Of a stretch of DNA of 64,000 nucleotides, positions 9,038-18,154 are shown piece by piece. The notes below the pieces were generated by a model. It was not told where the DNA came from, made no database searches, and saw only the letters and a list, made by a program, of their open reading frames with translations. The stretch is from Vreelandella subglaciescola. Lineage in GTDB: Bacteria > Pseudomonadota > Gammaproteobacteria > Pseudomonadales > Halomonadaceae. Location of the stretch: positions 1,426,001-1,490,000 of the forward strand of contig NZ_LT670847.1 of assembly GCF_900142895.1 (NCBI RefSeq). The letters run 5' to 3'. Within the stretch, counting starts at the first letter, position 1. Each line of letters starts with the position of its first letter. The position numbers and the translations under genes were made by a program.

Positions 9038-10531
9038 TCAAGCATCAAACGCCTGCGCCGGCAGCATCCCTTCGACGTACATTACCAGCTCTTCGAGTAT
9101 CTGGCGTTCGCGATCGTCGAGCGTCTGCTGGTTGTAGTGCTCGATTTCCCGGGCAAAGGCTTTCAGAGTAAAGCTGGCCGTCGTAGGGTCATTCAAACGC
9201 TCCCAGCGAAATGCTTCCCACTGTGCCAACTCCTCGCCTTCCAAGGTCTCGGGGTAGCTTCGGGCACGGTAGCGAAACAGCATTTCTTCCAACCGCGGAT
9301 CCTGAAACGCAAAGCGCTGGCCGACCAAATCCCACGCCGGGGTCTGGCGCACGCGCTCCATCTGCTGGCGGTCGGCGGATGAAAAAAAGCCGCCGGCATA
9401 CAGCATCAGGTCGGGGTCCCGCACGTCGCCGTACGCCGGGTCGGCAAATACCTCTGCGACCTTGGCGGCCACGCCGGGTGCGTCGTGCAGGGTTTTCCAG
9501 TGGCTACGGCAGGCGCCCATATTCAGCCCCAGCCGCGCGACGATGTCGCCGTACTCGCCCTTGTGCGCCCCGTCCACATCTTTCAAAAAGCCCGCCGGAA
9601 ACACCACCGGGCAGCGGTTAATGTGGATCACCTTGAGGGGAATGCGCGTCTCGCCCTCGCTCAGATCGGCCTGACTGACGAACACGCGCTCGCGAATCTG
9701 TGCGGGCGACAGGGCCAGCATTTCGCTCGGGTCAACGCTTAAATCGTAGACGATCACGCCGTTGGGGTTGCTCGGGTGTTCGGCAAGCGGCACCACCAGC
9801 GCACTGCAGCCACGGCTGGCCGGGTAGCGTCGGGAAATATGTAGCAGCGGCTTGGCGCCTGGCAAATCCAGCTGCTTGGCCACGGCGCGTTTGCCGCGTA
9901 GCCCCAGCAGGTAATCGAACAGACTGGCGTTTTTCTCGCGCAGCAATCGCGCCAGCGCAATGGTGGCACGCACGTCAGTCAGCGCATCATGGGCGCTGGC
10001 GTGCTCAATGCCGTTGGCCGCGGTCAGGGCTTCCAGCCTGAAGCTCGGGGCGCCATCTTCTCGCTTGGGCCATTCAATACCCGCGGGGCGCAGCGCATAA
10101 AACGCGCGCACCACGTCGATCAAATCCCAGCGCGAATTGCCGTTTTGCCACTCGCGCGCGTAGGGGTCGAGCAGGTTGCGATAAAACAGATGGCGCGATA
10201 TTTCATCGTCGAAGCGCAGGCTGTTGTAGCCCACCGCACAGGTGCCGGGCTCGCTCATGTGACGCAGCACTTCGCCGGCAAATTCGGCCTCAGGCAGGCC
10301 GTGACGCCGGGCTTTTTGTGGCGTAATGCCGGTAATCAGGCACGCCGTGGGATGCGGCAGATAGTCATCGGCGGGCCGGGCATAGAGCTCGACAGGCTCG
10401 CCGATTTCATTGAGCGCCGCATCCGTGCGAATCGCGGCAAACTGCGCCGGCCGGTCGCGGCGCGCATCGGCACCAAACGTTTCGTAGTCGTGCCACAAGA
10501 AGCTGGCCGGGGCGGCATTGGGTGGCGCCAT
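9038..10531 (-). CDS. sbcB: Exodeoxyribonuclease I
   Basis: A 497-residue 3'-to-5' single-strand DNA exonuclease of the DEDD superfamily, acting in recombination and mismatch repair. The exonuclease motifs are visible: HDYETFG (Asp15, Glu17), then GYNSLRFDDE near 104 and HDALTDVRATIALA near 182. An SH3-like and a helical C-terminal domain follow, including the FYRNLLDPYAREW and PLLHISRRYP blocks typical of ExoI. The length matches E. coli ExoI. It is convergent with the M16 peptidase gene and downstream of minE on the same strand, with only a 17-bp gap. Confidence 0.95.
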   Translation of the reverse strand: MAPPNAAPASFLWHDYETFGADARRDRPAQFAAIRTDAALNEIGEPVELYARPADDYLPHPTACLITGITPQKARRHGLPEAEFAGEVLRHMSEPGTCAVGYNSLRFDDEISRHLFYRNLLDPYAREWQNGNSRWDLIDVVRAFYALRPAGIEWPKREDGAPSFRLEALTAANGIEHASAHDALTDVRATIALARLLREKNASLFDYLLGLRGKRAVAKQLDLPGAKPLLHISRRYPASRGCSALVVPLAEHPSNPNGVIVYDLSVDPSEMLALSPAQIRERVFVSQADLSEGETRIPLKVIHINRCPVVFPAGFLKDVDGAHKGEYGDIVARLGLNMGACRSHWKTLHDAPGVAAKVAEVFADPAYGDVRDPDLMLYAGGFFSSADRQQMERVRQTPAWDLVGQRFAFQDPRLEEMLFRYRARSYPETLEGEELAQWEAFRWERLNDPTTASFTLKAFAREIEHYNQQTLDDRERQILEELVMYVEGMLPAQAFDA

Positions 10532-10548
10532 GAAAAAGCATGCTCCGC

Positions 10549-10800
10549 TTATGATTTGGGCAGGGTAACGTTGAGCTCCAGCACCGAGCAGTTGTCTTCG
10601 CTGTCCATTGAAATCTGCACGGCATCGTTGTCGATATCAACGTAACGACGGATGACTTCTACCAGCTCGCGCTCCAGCTTGGGCATGTAGTCCGGCTGGC
10701 CGCGTTGGCTACGCTGGTGCGCCACGATAATTTGCAGGCGTTCTTTCGCCACCGGTGCCGACTTTTTACGCTCACGTTTTAAAAATTCTAACAGTTTCAC
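10549..10800 (-). CDS. minE: Cell division topological specificity factor MinE
   Basis: An 83-residue protein with the MinE layout: an N-terminal amphipathic membrane-binding and MinD-contact segment ([21 protein letters not shown]), then the topological-specificity domain ([23 protein letters not shown]). It stimulates MinD ATPase and drives pole-to-pole oscillation. The start overlaps the minD stop by four bases, so the two are translationally coupled. Confidence 0.97.
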   Translation of the reverse strand: MKLLEFLKRERKKSAPVAKERLQIIVAHQRSQRGQPDYMPKLERELVEVIRRYVDIDNDAVQISMDSEDNCSVLELNVTLPKS

Positions 10801-11624
10801 CGGCGACCTCCTCCAAACATGCGAGTTAGCAGGCCTTTCTTCTGGACTTCGTGAAAGCGCAGCGGCACATCTTCCCCGATCAGGCGCGATACGGTATCAG
10901 CGTAGGCCTGGCCGGCATCGCTTGATTCATCGTGGGTCACCGGCACGCCCTGGTTGGACGCGCGCAGTACCGCCTCGGACTCGGGAATCAGCCCCAGCAG
11001 GTCTACCGCCAGAATCTCGCGAATGTCATCAAGGGTGAGCATGTCACCGCTGGTCACCCGGTTCGGGTTATAGCGAGTAATCAGCAGATGCTCCTTGATC
11101 GGCTCATCGCCTTGCTCGGCACGCTGGGTCTTGGCCGCCAGCAGCCCCAGAATACGATCGGAGTCGCGCACCGACGATACTTCGGGATTGGTCACCACAA
11201 TCGCCTCGTCGGCGAAGTACATCGCCAACTGCGCGCCGCTTTCAATCCCCGCCGGCGAATCGCACAGCACATAGTCAAAGTCTTCCTTGAGCTTGGCCAG
11301 CACATCGGCAATGCCTTCCCGGGTCAGCGCATCTTTATCGCGGGTTTGCGAGGCGGGCAGAATAAACAGGTTTTCCACTCGCTTGTCACGGATCAGCGCC
11401 TGATTAAGCCCGGCTTCCCCCTGAATCACGTTGACCAGGTCATACACCACGCGCCGCTCGCAGCCCATGATCAAATCAAGGTTGCGCAAACCCACGTCAA
11501 AGTCGATAACCACGGTCTTTTTACCGCGCAGCGCAAGGCCGGTAGAAATGGCAGCCGCACTGGTGGTTTTACCGACCCCCCCTTTGCCTGACGTTACTAC
11601 GATGATTTTGGCCAAGATTGACAT
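10797..11624 (-). CDS. minD: Septum-site determining ATPase MinD
   Basis: A 275-residue ParA/MinD ATPase. The deviant Walker A KGGVGKTT is at about 14-21, with [11 protein letters not shown], the switch CDSPAGIE near 125, and a C-terminal amphipathic membrane-targeting helix ([12 protein letters not shown]) that holds the ATP form on the membrane. It recruits MinC to block FtsZ assembly near the poles. It lies 48 bp after minC and overlaps minE. Confidence 0.97.
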   Translation of the reverse strand: MSILAKIIVVTSGKGGVGKTTSAAAISTGLALRGKKTVVIDFDVGLRNLDLIMGCERRVVYDLVNVIQGEAGLNQALIRDKRVENLFILPASQTRDKDALTREGIADVLAKLKEDFDYVLCDSPAGIESGAQLAMYFADEAIVVTNPEVSSVRDSDRILGLLAAKTQRAEQGDEPIKEHLLITRYNPNRVTSGDMLTLDDIREILAVDLLGLIPESEAVLRASNQGVPVTHDESSDAGQAYADTVSRLIGEDVPLRFHEVQKKGLLTRMFGGGRR

Positions 11625-11672
11625 CCTTTAGTAAAGCGATAGTCCGCTAGCTAAGCGTGTGCATTTTTCGCG

Positions 11673-12434
11673 TTAGCTTAGCGGCTTTATCTCAAGCTGT
11701 TGTTGATAAAAGTGCACTTCCACCGGCTCGCCCAACAGCTGTGGGTCAAGGTCTTCCAAACGCTTATAATTGCCTGCCACGGATAACAGCTCCGCATTTA
11801 ATTCGCGACAGTAAATACCGGCGTCAAGATTGCCATGCATCCCCGCTAGTGCGCGTCCGCGTAGTGCGCCATATACATGAATATTTCCCGCTGCCAGCAC
11901 TTCCGCCCCGGCGTTTACCGCACCGACGACGACCAGGTCACCCTCGGCGGCGCTTATTTGCTGGCCGGAACGCACCGTGCCGCGATACAGCCGCGTTTGC
12001 GTCACGCTCGCGAGCGCCGCGTCGGGCGGCTCGGGCACTTGAGCCTCGGCATCAGCCGGCGCCGTCGCGGGCGTTTTTTCCACGCTTGCCAAGCGCCGCG
12101 CGCGCTGCTCTTCTACCGGCGCAAACCAGCCAAGCCCCAGTGCCCAGGCCGACTGACGCACCGGGTCTGCCCCGCCGCGCACGGCCACCGGCAACAGCTT
12201 GTGATCACGGCACACCGCACAGATACGCTCAAGCGCCAGATGCGGCTCGTCGAGCTTTTCCACGCTCAGCACAACCGGTGTATGCTGGAAAAATGCGGGC
12301 GACTGGGTAAGCTTGTTATCCAACTGCTGGCGAATGCGTTCCGGGTCGGCACTGCCAAGCTCCATCACGGTCATGGGCAGCATGCCGCCTTTAAAAGTAA
12401 AGGCCTCTTCGGCACTATCCACGTTGAGACTCAT
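11673..12434 (-). CDS. minC: Septum-site determining protein MinC
   Basis: A 253-residue FtsZ-assembly inhibitor. The N-terminal domain (to about 110) is followed by a Pro/Ala-rich linker (TPATAPADAEAQVPEPP) and the beta-helix C-terminal domain (LVVVGAVNAGAEVLAAGNIHVYGALRGRALAG). GGAG lies about 8 bases before the ATG. An IS1380 element is inserted only 25 bp upstream of the start codon. It keeps the ribosome-binding site but separates the operon from its original upstream region, now at 14186 onward. Confidence 0.95.
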   Translation of the reverse strand: MSLNVDSAEEAFTFKGGMLPMTVMELGSADPERIRQQLDNKLTQSPAFFQHTPVVLSVEKLDEPHLALERICAVCRDHKLLPVAVRGGADPVRQSAWALGLGWFAPVEEQRARRLASVEKTPATAPADAEAQVPEPPDAALASVTQTRLYRGTVRSGQQISAAEGDLVVVGAVNAGAEVLAAGNIHVYGALRGRALAGMHGNLDAGIYCRELNAELLSVAGNYKRLEDLDPQLLGEPVEVHFYQQQLEIKPLS

Positions 12435-12463
12435 GGCCGAAACTCCATGTCTGGATCGATAAG

Positions 12464-14180
12464 CCCGCCTTATTCATCAGGACGCCGAACGAGCGTTTTA
12501 CGTCCCGTGGTGACCGGGACCGACCGGCTTTTATGTCATACGGTCGCTGAGTAGCCGATTAGCACATAGCTTTATCGTATCAATGCCGTGATATTTATAA
12601 CTGAAGTTCATTGGTTTCGAGTGACGGCGCAGCCGTGGTCGTCGGCCTCCATAGTGGCCGTTTTGTCTGCTGGAAAAGGCTGAGTAATGCGACGTGTCAG
12701 GTCAATGCCGTCAGCCGCGGCAACCCTTTCAGTAAAGATGGCCACCATTTATCGGCGGCATCGCCGAGGTGCACGGTGATGCGCCGGGCGTGCACTGTCA
12801 GCGTGGCGGCCACCTTAAGCACCTGCTCGCGCATCCGCTTCAGGCTCCAGCCCTGCCGGGTCTGTCGTTCCAACAGGCAACGCAGCCCGTGTAGCACCTG
12901 ATAAGCGCAGAGAGTCAGCAGCAGGTTTACCTCGTTGCGGGCCATGACGTCCTGGACGGTGGAGACACCGCGATCAGTCGAGGAGAGATGCAGGTCGAGC
13001 GCCGACTTCACCTCGCCCATGTGGGCTTCGGCGCTGCCGCGCTTGCGATAAAGCGCCAGGACCTTTTCCGGCGGCCAGTTGAACTTGCCGAGGTTGGTGA
13101 CCAAAAAGAAGGCATGCAGCAGCAGATCATCGGGCCGCTCTTGTACCACCAGCACCACGCGCCGCGGCGCCGGCCAGGTACCGGCTTGGTACGCCAGGTC
13201 ATGGCACCATTCCCGAGGTTGCTCGGGGGGCCGGCCGCGTGGCCGCTTCAGATGTGGCGCTGCCAGTGTCTGCAGGCCCGTATGACTGCGCAACCGGCCC
13301 AGATACTCGATGTCGCGATCTTCCAGCGCCTCAAGCGTGTCGTTGTCGGTGAAACCCGCGTCGATGCGTACCTTGACCTTGGCCCCGGTGCTCTCGTTGA
13401 GTCGCCGCACCAGATGTGGGATCCAGGTATCGGCATTCTCGGCTGGGCCGGCGTTACCTTCACGCAGCAGACCGCCCACCATGTCGCCGGTCTCTGCCAG
13501 CGAGGCCACCAAAGGCGAGTAGATTCTGGCCCCGTAAAGTCCATGAAACGCCGAACCGCCCTGGTGGCCGTGGACGTCGATCGGCAAGCCGTCGATGTCC
13601 AGCGTCAGATGCTCGGGGCGTTCGCCGCCGTCCAGCGAGGTCAGTCGCCAGACCGCCAGCCGCAGCAGGCCCTCATGCACGGTATCGATATTGTCGTCGC
13701 GGCCCAGGCACGTCAGCAGCCGCGACAGCGTCGCTTGAGATGGCCGGTCCTGAGCCAACGGCGTTGTCCCGCGGGCATCACTGCAGGCTAGCTGCCAGAG
13801 CGGGTCACGGCGGAGCGTGTCGGTATCGCTGAGGTCGATCCAGCCCATCGAACGCTGCAGCACCAGGGTACGCAGCTGGCTGGCTAACGAGTGGCGGACG
13901 CGATCCGGGTCGCGATGATCGACCAGATGGTCGTCCAGCGCATCGATCATGCCGCTGTTGTCGAGGGCTTCACGCAACAGCAAAGCACCGCTGTCGCTGG
14001 TGGTGCGATGGCCGCTGAGCTCGACGCGGATGGACCCGTTGCATGACGGGGTCCAGGGGGATAGGCTTTCACCCATGGCGAGTGGTCCTCTTGAGTCAAG
14101 TTCGGTTAGGAACATATTGATTCTACAAGAGAAACTGCTCGCCATCTTCTTTTCTGTCTCAGCCCGGTGAATAAGGCGGG
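12464..14180. mobile_element. IS1380-family insertion sequence, 1717 bp, intact
   Basis: The ends share the inverted repeat CCCGCCTTATTCA (12464 inward, and the complement ending at 14180). The flanks carry a 5-bp direct repeat ATAAG at 12459-12463 and 14181-14185. It holds one transposase gene. The clean target duplication shows simple transposition into the divergent minC/DUF349 promoter region. Confidence 0.93.
12697..14076 (-). CDS. IS1380-family transposase
   Basis: A DDE transposase of 459 residues starting MGESLSPWTPSCNG, chosen because AGAGGA lies about 9 bases before this ATG; the frame is open further upstream to 14145. Recognisable family blocks are TSDSGALLLREAL, LTLDIDGLPIDVHGHQ, KVRIDAGFTDNDTLEALE, and the late RKRGSAEAHMGEVKSAL carrying the catalytic Glu. 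The frame is undamaged, so the element could be active. Confidence 0.92.
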   Translation of the reverse strand: MGESLSPWTPSCNGSIRVELSGHRTTSDSGALLLREALDNSGMIDALDDHLVDHRDPDRVRHSLASQLRTLVLQRSMGWIDLSDTDTLRRDPLWQLACSDARGTTPLAQDRPSQATLSRLLTCLGRDDNIDTVHEGLLRLAVWRLTSLDGGERPEHLTLDIDGLPIDVHGHQGGSAFHGLYGARIYSPLVASLAETGDMVGGLLREGNAGPAENADTWIPHLVRRLNESTGAKVKVRIDAGFTDNDTLEALEDRDIEYLGRLRSHTGLQTLAAPHLKRPRGRPPEQPREWCHDLAYQAGTWPAPRRVVLVVQERPDDLLLHAFFLVTNLGKFNWPPEKVLALYRKRGSAEAHMGEVKSALDLHLSSTDRGVSTVQDVMARNEVNLLLTLCAYQVLHGLRCLLERQTRQGWSLKRMREQVLKVAATLTVHARRITVHLGDAADKWWPSLLKGLPRLTALT

Positions 14181-14338
14181 ATAAGGTGAACGGTAGCGCA
14201 TCCGTATGCGCCGAGGCGAAGGGACGACATTCTCCGCAACGCCGACCATGTTACCGCAAAGCTAAGCGTCAGCAACTGCAACCACCAACTGCCGATGGCT
14301 TATTTTTTTCACGTTCGGCCTTTTTCGCAGGATGATAC

Positions 14339-17167
14339 ATGCAAGGATTGTTACGTCGCCTGTTTGCCCCTCGCTGGCAGCACCCGCGCGCCGAAATACG
14401 CCGCCAGGCACTGGACCAACTCGACCCGGCCAGAGCCGATCAGCGCCGCGCCCTTGAAGCCCTCACCCATGACCGCGAGGCCGACATTCGCCTTGCCGCG
14501 CTAAGCGCGCTGGATGACCTCAATGGATTGGTGGCCGCCCTTCCCGAACAGCGCGATAATACTGCCTGGCGACACACGCTTACCCGGCGGCTCAGCGGCC
14601 GCGACGGGCATAGCGATCTCGCCACACGCCAGGCGCTGCTGGCCGATATTGACGATACGCCGCTGCTCAGAAGCGTCGCACTGGAAGGCGATAATCTGGA
14701 TTTGCGTCTTGCCGCCCTCGCCCGCCTTGAGCACGAAAACGACCTTATCTATCAGGCCTGCCACAACCGCGTGGCTGCGGTGCGCCGGGCGGCTGCCGAA
14801 CGGGTCTCAAGCGAAGCCGGCCTGAAGCAGCTGCTGAAAGAATCGCGCCGCGACCGTCAGGTCACGCGCCTTGCCCGCGAGCACCTTAATCGTCTGAAGG
14901 CTGACGCTCAATGGGCCAACCAACAACAACAGCGCCGTGAAACGCTGCTTGAGCAGCTGGAGCGGCACGCTCGCGGGGTCTGGGAGCCGCGTTACGAGGC
15001 GCGCCTGCGCCACCTGAAAAGCGCATGGAACGCACTCTCCAAATTACCCAGCTCAGAGCAAGAAGCACGCTACCAACAGGCCGTGCTGCGCTGTGATAAA
15101 ACGCTCCACGATCGCGCCGCCGAAGAACACGCCCGCCAGTGGCAAGCAGAGCGCCAGCAGACCGCTGAAAACGAGCGTGAAGCGCTGCTCGATGCGTTTG
15201 CAGAAAGCCTTGACGGCGTGTGCGGCGGCCCAACTCTGGGCGCTCAGGATATCGACAGTCTGCACGCCGAGCGTCGGCTTTCCGGGCAACGTTGGCAGGC
15301 GCTTTCCGATATTCATCCACCAAGCGACGCCACCCGTGAACGCTACGCCCAGATCGTTAAGCGCTACGAACACTACGCCGCCGCCTGGCAGCGCTATATT
15401 GACGCTAGTACCGACCTGCAGGCCGCGCTCGATAACGCTGACGCCAACCTGCTGACCAAGCTGGCCGGCGCCTGCCAATGGCCGAACGCGCTACCGCCGC
15501 CGGCGCTGCTCGCGCGCGCTCGCGAAAGCCTTGACGCACTCAAGAAACCCGGGGCCGGAAGCGCTGCCCAACGCCTCGAACCGACAGCCGCGCTGGATAC
15601 GCTACGCCACGAGCTCGACACGCTCGAACAACAGCTGGAACACGGCGCGTTTACCGATGCCAGCCGATTGCATCAGCGGCTGAAACCCCACGTTGACGCG
15701 CTGCACGATGCCAATGGTGCAGCGCTCAAAACGCGGCTTAAGCACCTTGGCGCACGGCTGGCGGAGCTGCGCGACTGGCGCGGCTTTGTTGCTGGCCCCA
15801 AACGCGAGCAGCTGTGCGCCGGCATTGAAGCCCTTGCCGCCAACACGCAGCTGATGGACGTCGCGCTGGATCGCCGCCACCGCCAACTGATCAAGGACTG
15901 GAAAGCATTGGGCGACGCTGCCGCAACGCGCGAACTCTCACGCCGCTTTCGCACTGCCTCCGACCGCATTCACCAGCGCCTGACGCCGTGGCGCGACACA
16001 CTCACCCAGCAGCGCAGTACTAATCTGGCCGCCCGCGAAGCGCTTTGCGAACAGCTGGAAAAACTGCTTGAACAGCCCGCCGAAGACGCTGACCCTGATG
16101 CGCTGCGCCAGATTCGCGACCGCTCGCGCCACCAGTGGCGCGAGTATTCCCCCGTGCCACGCCAGCAGTCAGAAGCCGTAGGGCGGCGGTTTGGCCATGT
16201 ACGCCACCGCTTGCAGGCGCTGATTGACCAGCGCGCCAAACATATTGCCGCGCAAAAACGTGCGCTGGTGGAGCAGGCTCAGGCATTGACCAACAGCAGC
16301 GAGCCGCTTGAAGCGCGCACCGCTCAGGCCAAAGTCCTTCAGCAGCAATGGCGCGCACTGGGCCGCGCACCCAAAGGCGACGAACAAACTCTGTGGCACG
16401 CCTTCCGTCGCGCCTGCGACCGCCTGTTCGCCGAGCGCGACGCGCACAAGAACGAGCGCGCGGAGCGTCAGCAACAACGCCTGGACGACATGCAGGCACT
16501 GCTTGACCGCATGGATGCCTGGCAGCCCGAAAGCGCTGCCGATGTTGCCACGCTGGATGCCTTGCTCAAACAGGCCGCAGCCCTTGAACCGCTGCCGCGT
16601 GGCCGCCGCAGCGAAGGCATGCAAAAACGCCTGAACGGCATTGCCCGCGCGCGCCGCGAGCGGCTTGGCCAGCTGGAGATCAACGCCGTGATTGCCCAGT
16701 GGCAGCATAGCGTGCCGCTACTCAACGCCCACCTTGCGGCTGACCAACAAGCGCTTGATGGCAAGCCAGGCCACAACGTGGATGCCCAACGCATACTCGG
16801 CGCACCGCTTCCGCCACGATTTAGCCATGCGCATCACCAGCGCAATGCCAGCCGCCCGCAGGCCACCGGCTTTGACGCCGACGCCCATGAAAAGCAGCGC
16901 GATCGCCTCGCCCGTCTGCGCGTTCACCTGTCACTGCTGGCCACCGGCCAGGTACAGGCAAGCGACGAGCCGCTGCGCCTGGCGATTCATGTCGAGCGCC
17001 TGAACGACGGGATTAGCCAAGAGCGCAGCCGCGCCAACGAGCTCAGCGGCATTCTCACCGCCCTGCTCGCGCTTGGCCCCATGCCCCAGACCCTGTGGGA
17101 CGATACGGTCAACACCCTCGACGCCCTGCTGCTAAGGCTTACCGACCACCACGTGCCCCATGAATAA
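14339..17167 (+). CDS. DUF349 domain-containing protein with N-terminal HEAT-like repeats
   Basis: A 942-residue highly charged helical protein. The first 200 residues contain HEAT-like units (EIRRQALDQLDPARADQRRAL, DIRLAALSALDDL, DLRLAALARLEHENDL). The rest is coiled-coil with repeated DUF349 units carrying the W-K/R-LG pattern (KDWKALGDAAATRELSRRF, QQQWRALGRAPKGDEQTLWHAFRRACDR). DUF349 proteins have no agreed function in proteobacteria. It is divergent from minC, from which the IS1380 element now separates it; 14186-14338 holds its remaining upstream region. Confidence 0.8.
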   Translation: MQGLLRRLFAPRWQHPRAEIRRQALDQLDPARADQRRALEALTHDREADIRLAALSALDDLNGLVAALPEQRDNTAWRHTLTRRLSGRDGHSDLATRQALLADIDDTPLLRSVALEGDNLDLRLAALARLEHENDLIYQACHNRVAAVRRAAAERVSSEAGLKQLLKESRRDRQVTRLAREHLNRLKADAQWANQQQQRRETLLEQLERHARGVWEPRYEARLRHLKSAWNALSKLPSSEQEARYQQAVLRCDKTLHDRAAEEHARQWQAERQQTAENEREALLDAFAESLDGVCGGPTLGAQDIDSLHAERRLSGQRWQALSDIHPPSDATRERYAQIVKRYEHYAAAWQRYIDASTDLQAALDNADANLLTKLAGACQWPNALPPPALLARARESLDALKKPGAGSAAQRLEPTAALDTLRHELDTLEQQLEHGAFTDASRLHQRLKPHVDALHDANGAALKTRLKHLGARLAELRDWRGFVAGPKREQLCAGIEALAANTQLMDVALDRRHRQLIKDWKALGDAAATRELSRRFRTASDRIHQRLTPWRDTLTQQRSTNLAAREALCEQLEKLLEQPAEDADPDALRQIRDRSRHQWREYSPVPRQQSEAVGRRFGHVRHRLQALIDQRAKHIAAQKRALVEQAQALTNSSEPLEARTAQAKVLQQQWRALGRAPKGDEQTLWHAFRRACDRLFAERDAHKNERAERQQQRLDDMQALLDRMDAWQPESAADVATLDALLKQAAALEPLPRGRRSEGMQKRLNGIARARRERLGQLEINAVIAQWQHSVPLLNAHLAADQQALDGKPGHNVDAQRILGAPLPPRFSHAHHQRNASRPQATGFDADAHEKQRDRLARLRVHLSLLATGQVQASDEPLRLAIHVERLNDGISQERSRANELSGILTALLALGPMPQTLWDDTVNTLDALLLRLTDHHVPHE

Positions 17168-17210
17168 TAGACGCGCTAACGCCAATCAAGAGATTGTGTG
17201 CACAAAAGGT

Positions 17211-17238
17211 TTGACATAACGGGAAAATAACGTAGTAT
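17211..17238 (+). promoter_or_regulatory. Promoter of the initiator tRNA gene
   Basis: A perfect TTGACA at 17211-17216 is followed after 16 bp by TAGTAT (17233-17238), with the tRNA starting 13 bases later. The GC-containing stretch GCGTCTC just downstream of the -10 resembles a stringent-control discriminator. Confidence 0.75.
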
Positions 17239-17251
17239 GCGTCTCAGTTGA

Positions 17252-17375
<124 letters not shown>

Positions 17376-17376
17376 T

Positions 17377-17979
17377 CTATGCGCCTTCTAAACGCCCTTC
17401 GGCCGGATTTAACATTACGTTCACGGCACGGACGATCACCTCGAGCCGCTGGTCGGTAAGCCGTCCATGGACCCGAGCTATGATGGTCCCGGAAGCATCC
17501 AGAATCAGGACAGCTGCAAGCTTGCTCGCAGCGGGAATATCGAGTGCCTCTTCCATGAGCTGCGAATCGAGAATCCAGGTCTGATCATAGTAGCGTTCCG
17601 GCACCGCTTCTCTGGCAAGGCCAATGGCATCCTCTTCGGACATGAAGAATGGCAGATCGATCGTCAGCACGGCACGAATACGCAGTGCCTTGACGTCTAG
17701 CGTCTTTCTCAGGGCTTGCGTCCACGCCTTCGTGGAGTCCCCTGCAGCCCTGGATGGCGTGATGATGAGTAGCGTCGGCTGACCAAGCAGAAGACTGCTG
17801 TCGACCTTCTCATAGGTCAGTGTGGTGGCGGTGAATGACTCCCACGGCACTTCGGTGTCAGCACCTCCTGCAGAAGTGAGCAATGAAGCCTGCATGACGA
17901 GGGTTAGTACGGCAGCTTTGAAATAGGATGGTCGCGACGCCTGGCGTCGGCGAGAATGGGTAGAAGTAACATCTTTCAT
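17377..17979 (-). CDS. Exported thioredoxin-fold-like hypothetical protein
   Basis: A 200-residue protein with a basic N terminus and a hydrophobic signal segment (AAVLTLVMQASLLTSAGGA), so it is probably periplasmic. The mature part resembles a thioredoxin-like fold (SLLLGQPTLLIITPS ... VLTIDLPFF ... TWILDS ... AVLILDASGTIIARVHGRL), somewhat like YtfJ. No CXXC or other redox cysteine pair is present, so disulfide chemistry is unlikely. GGAG precedes the ATG. It is the first gene inside the tRNA-fMet island and faces the tRNA terminator, ending 2 bp past the repeat. Function unknown. Confidence 0.65.
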   Translation of the reverse strand: MKDVTSTHSRRRQASRPSYFKAAVLTLVMQASLLTSAGGADTEVPWESFTATTLTYEKVDSSLLLGQPTLLIITPSRAAGDSTKAWTQALRKTLDVKALRIRAVLTIDLPFFMSEEDAIGLAREAVPERYYDQTWILDSQLMEEALDIPAASKLAAVLILDASGTIIARVHGRLTDQRLEVIVRAVNVMLNPAEGRLEGA

Positions 17980-18154
17980 AGACAGGCTCCGGACGAAAGA
18001 AACAATTAGCGCCGTCTATCCGTGCGTTAGAGTAACGGTTGGCGCCTATTCATATACGTTAGGCAATGTGGCTGACGAAGTCCATAGACTCACCCGTCGC
18101 CTATGCAGTCTGCCGGGTTATGGGCGCTCCGCACGGTGACGACGCCCATTTCTC

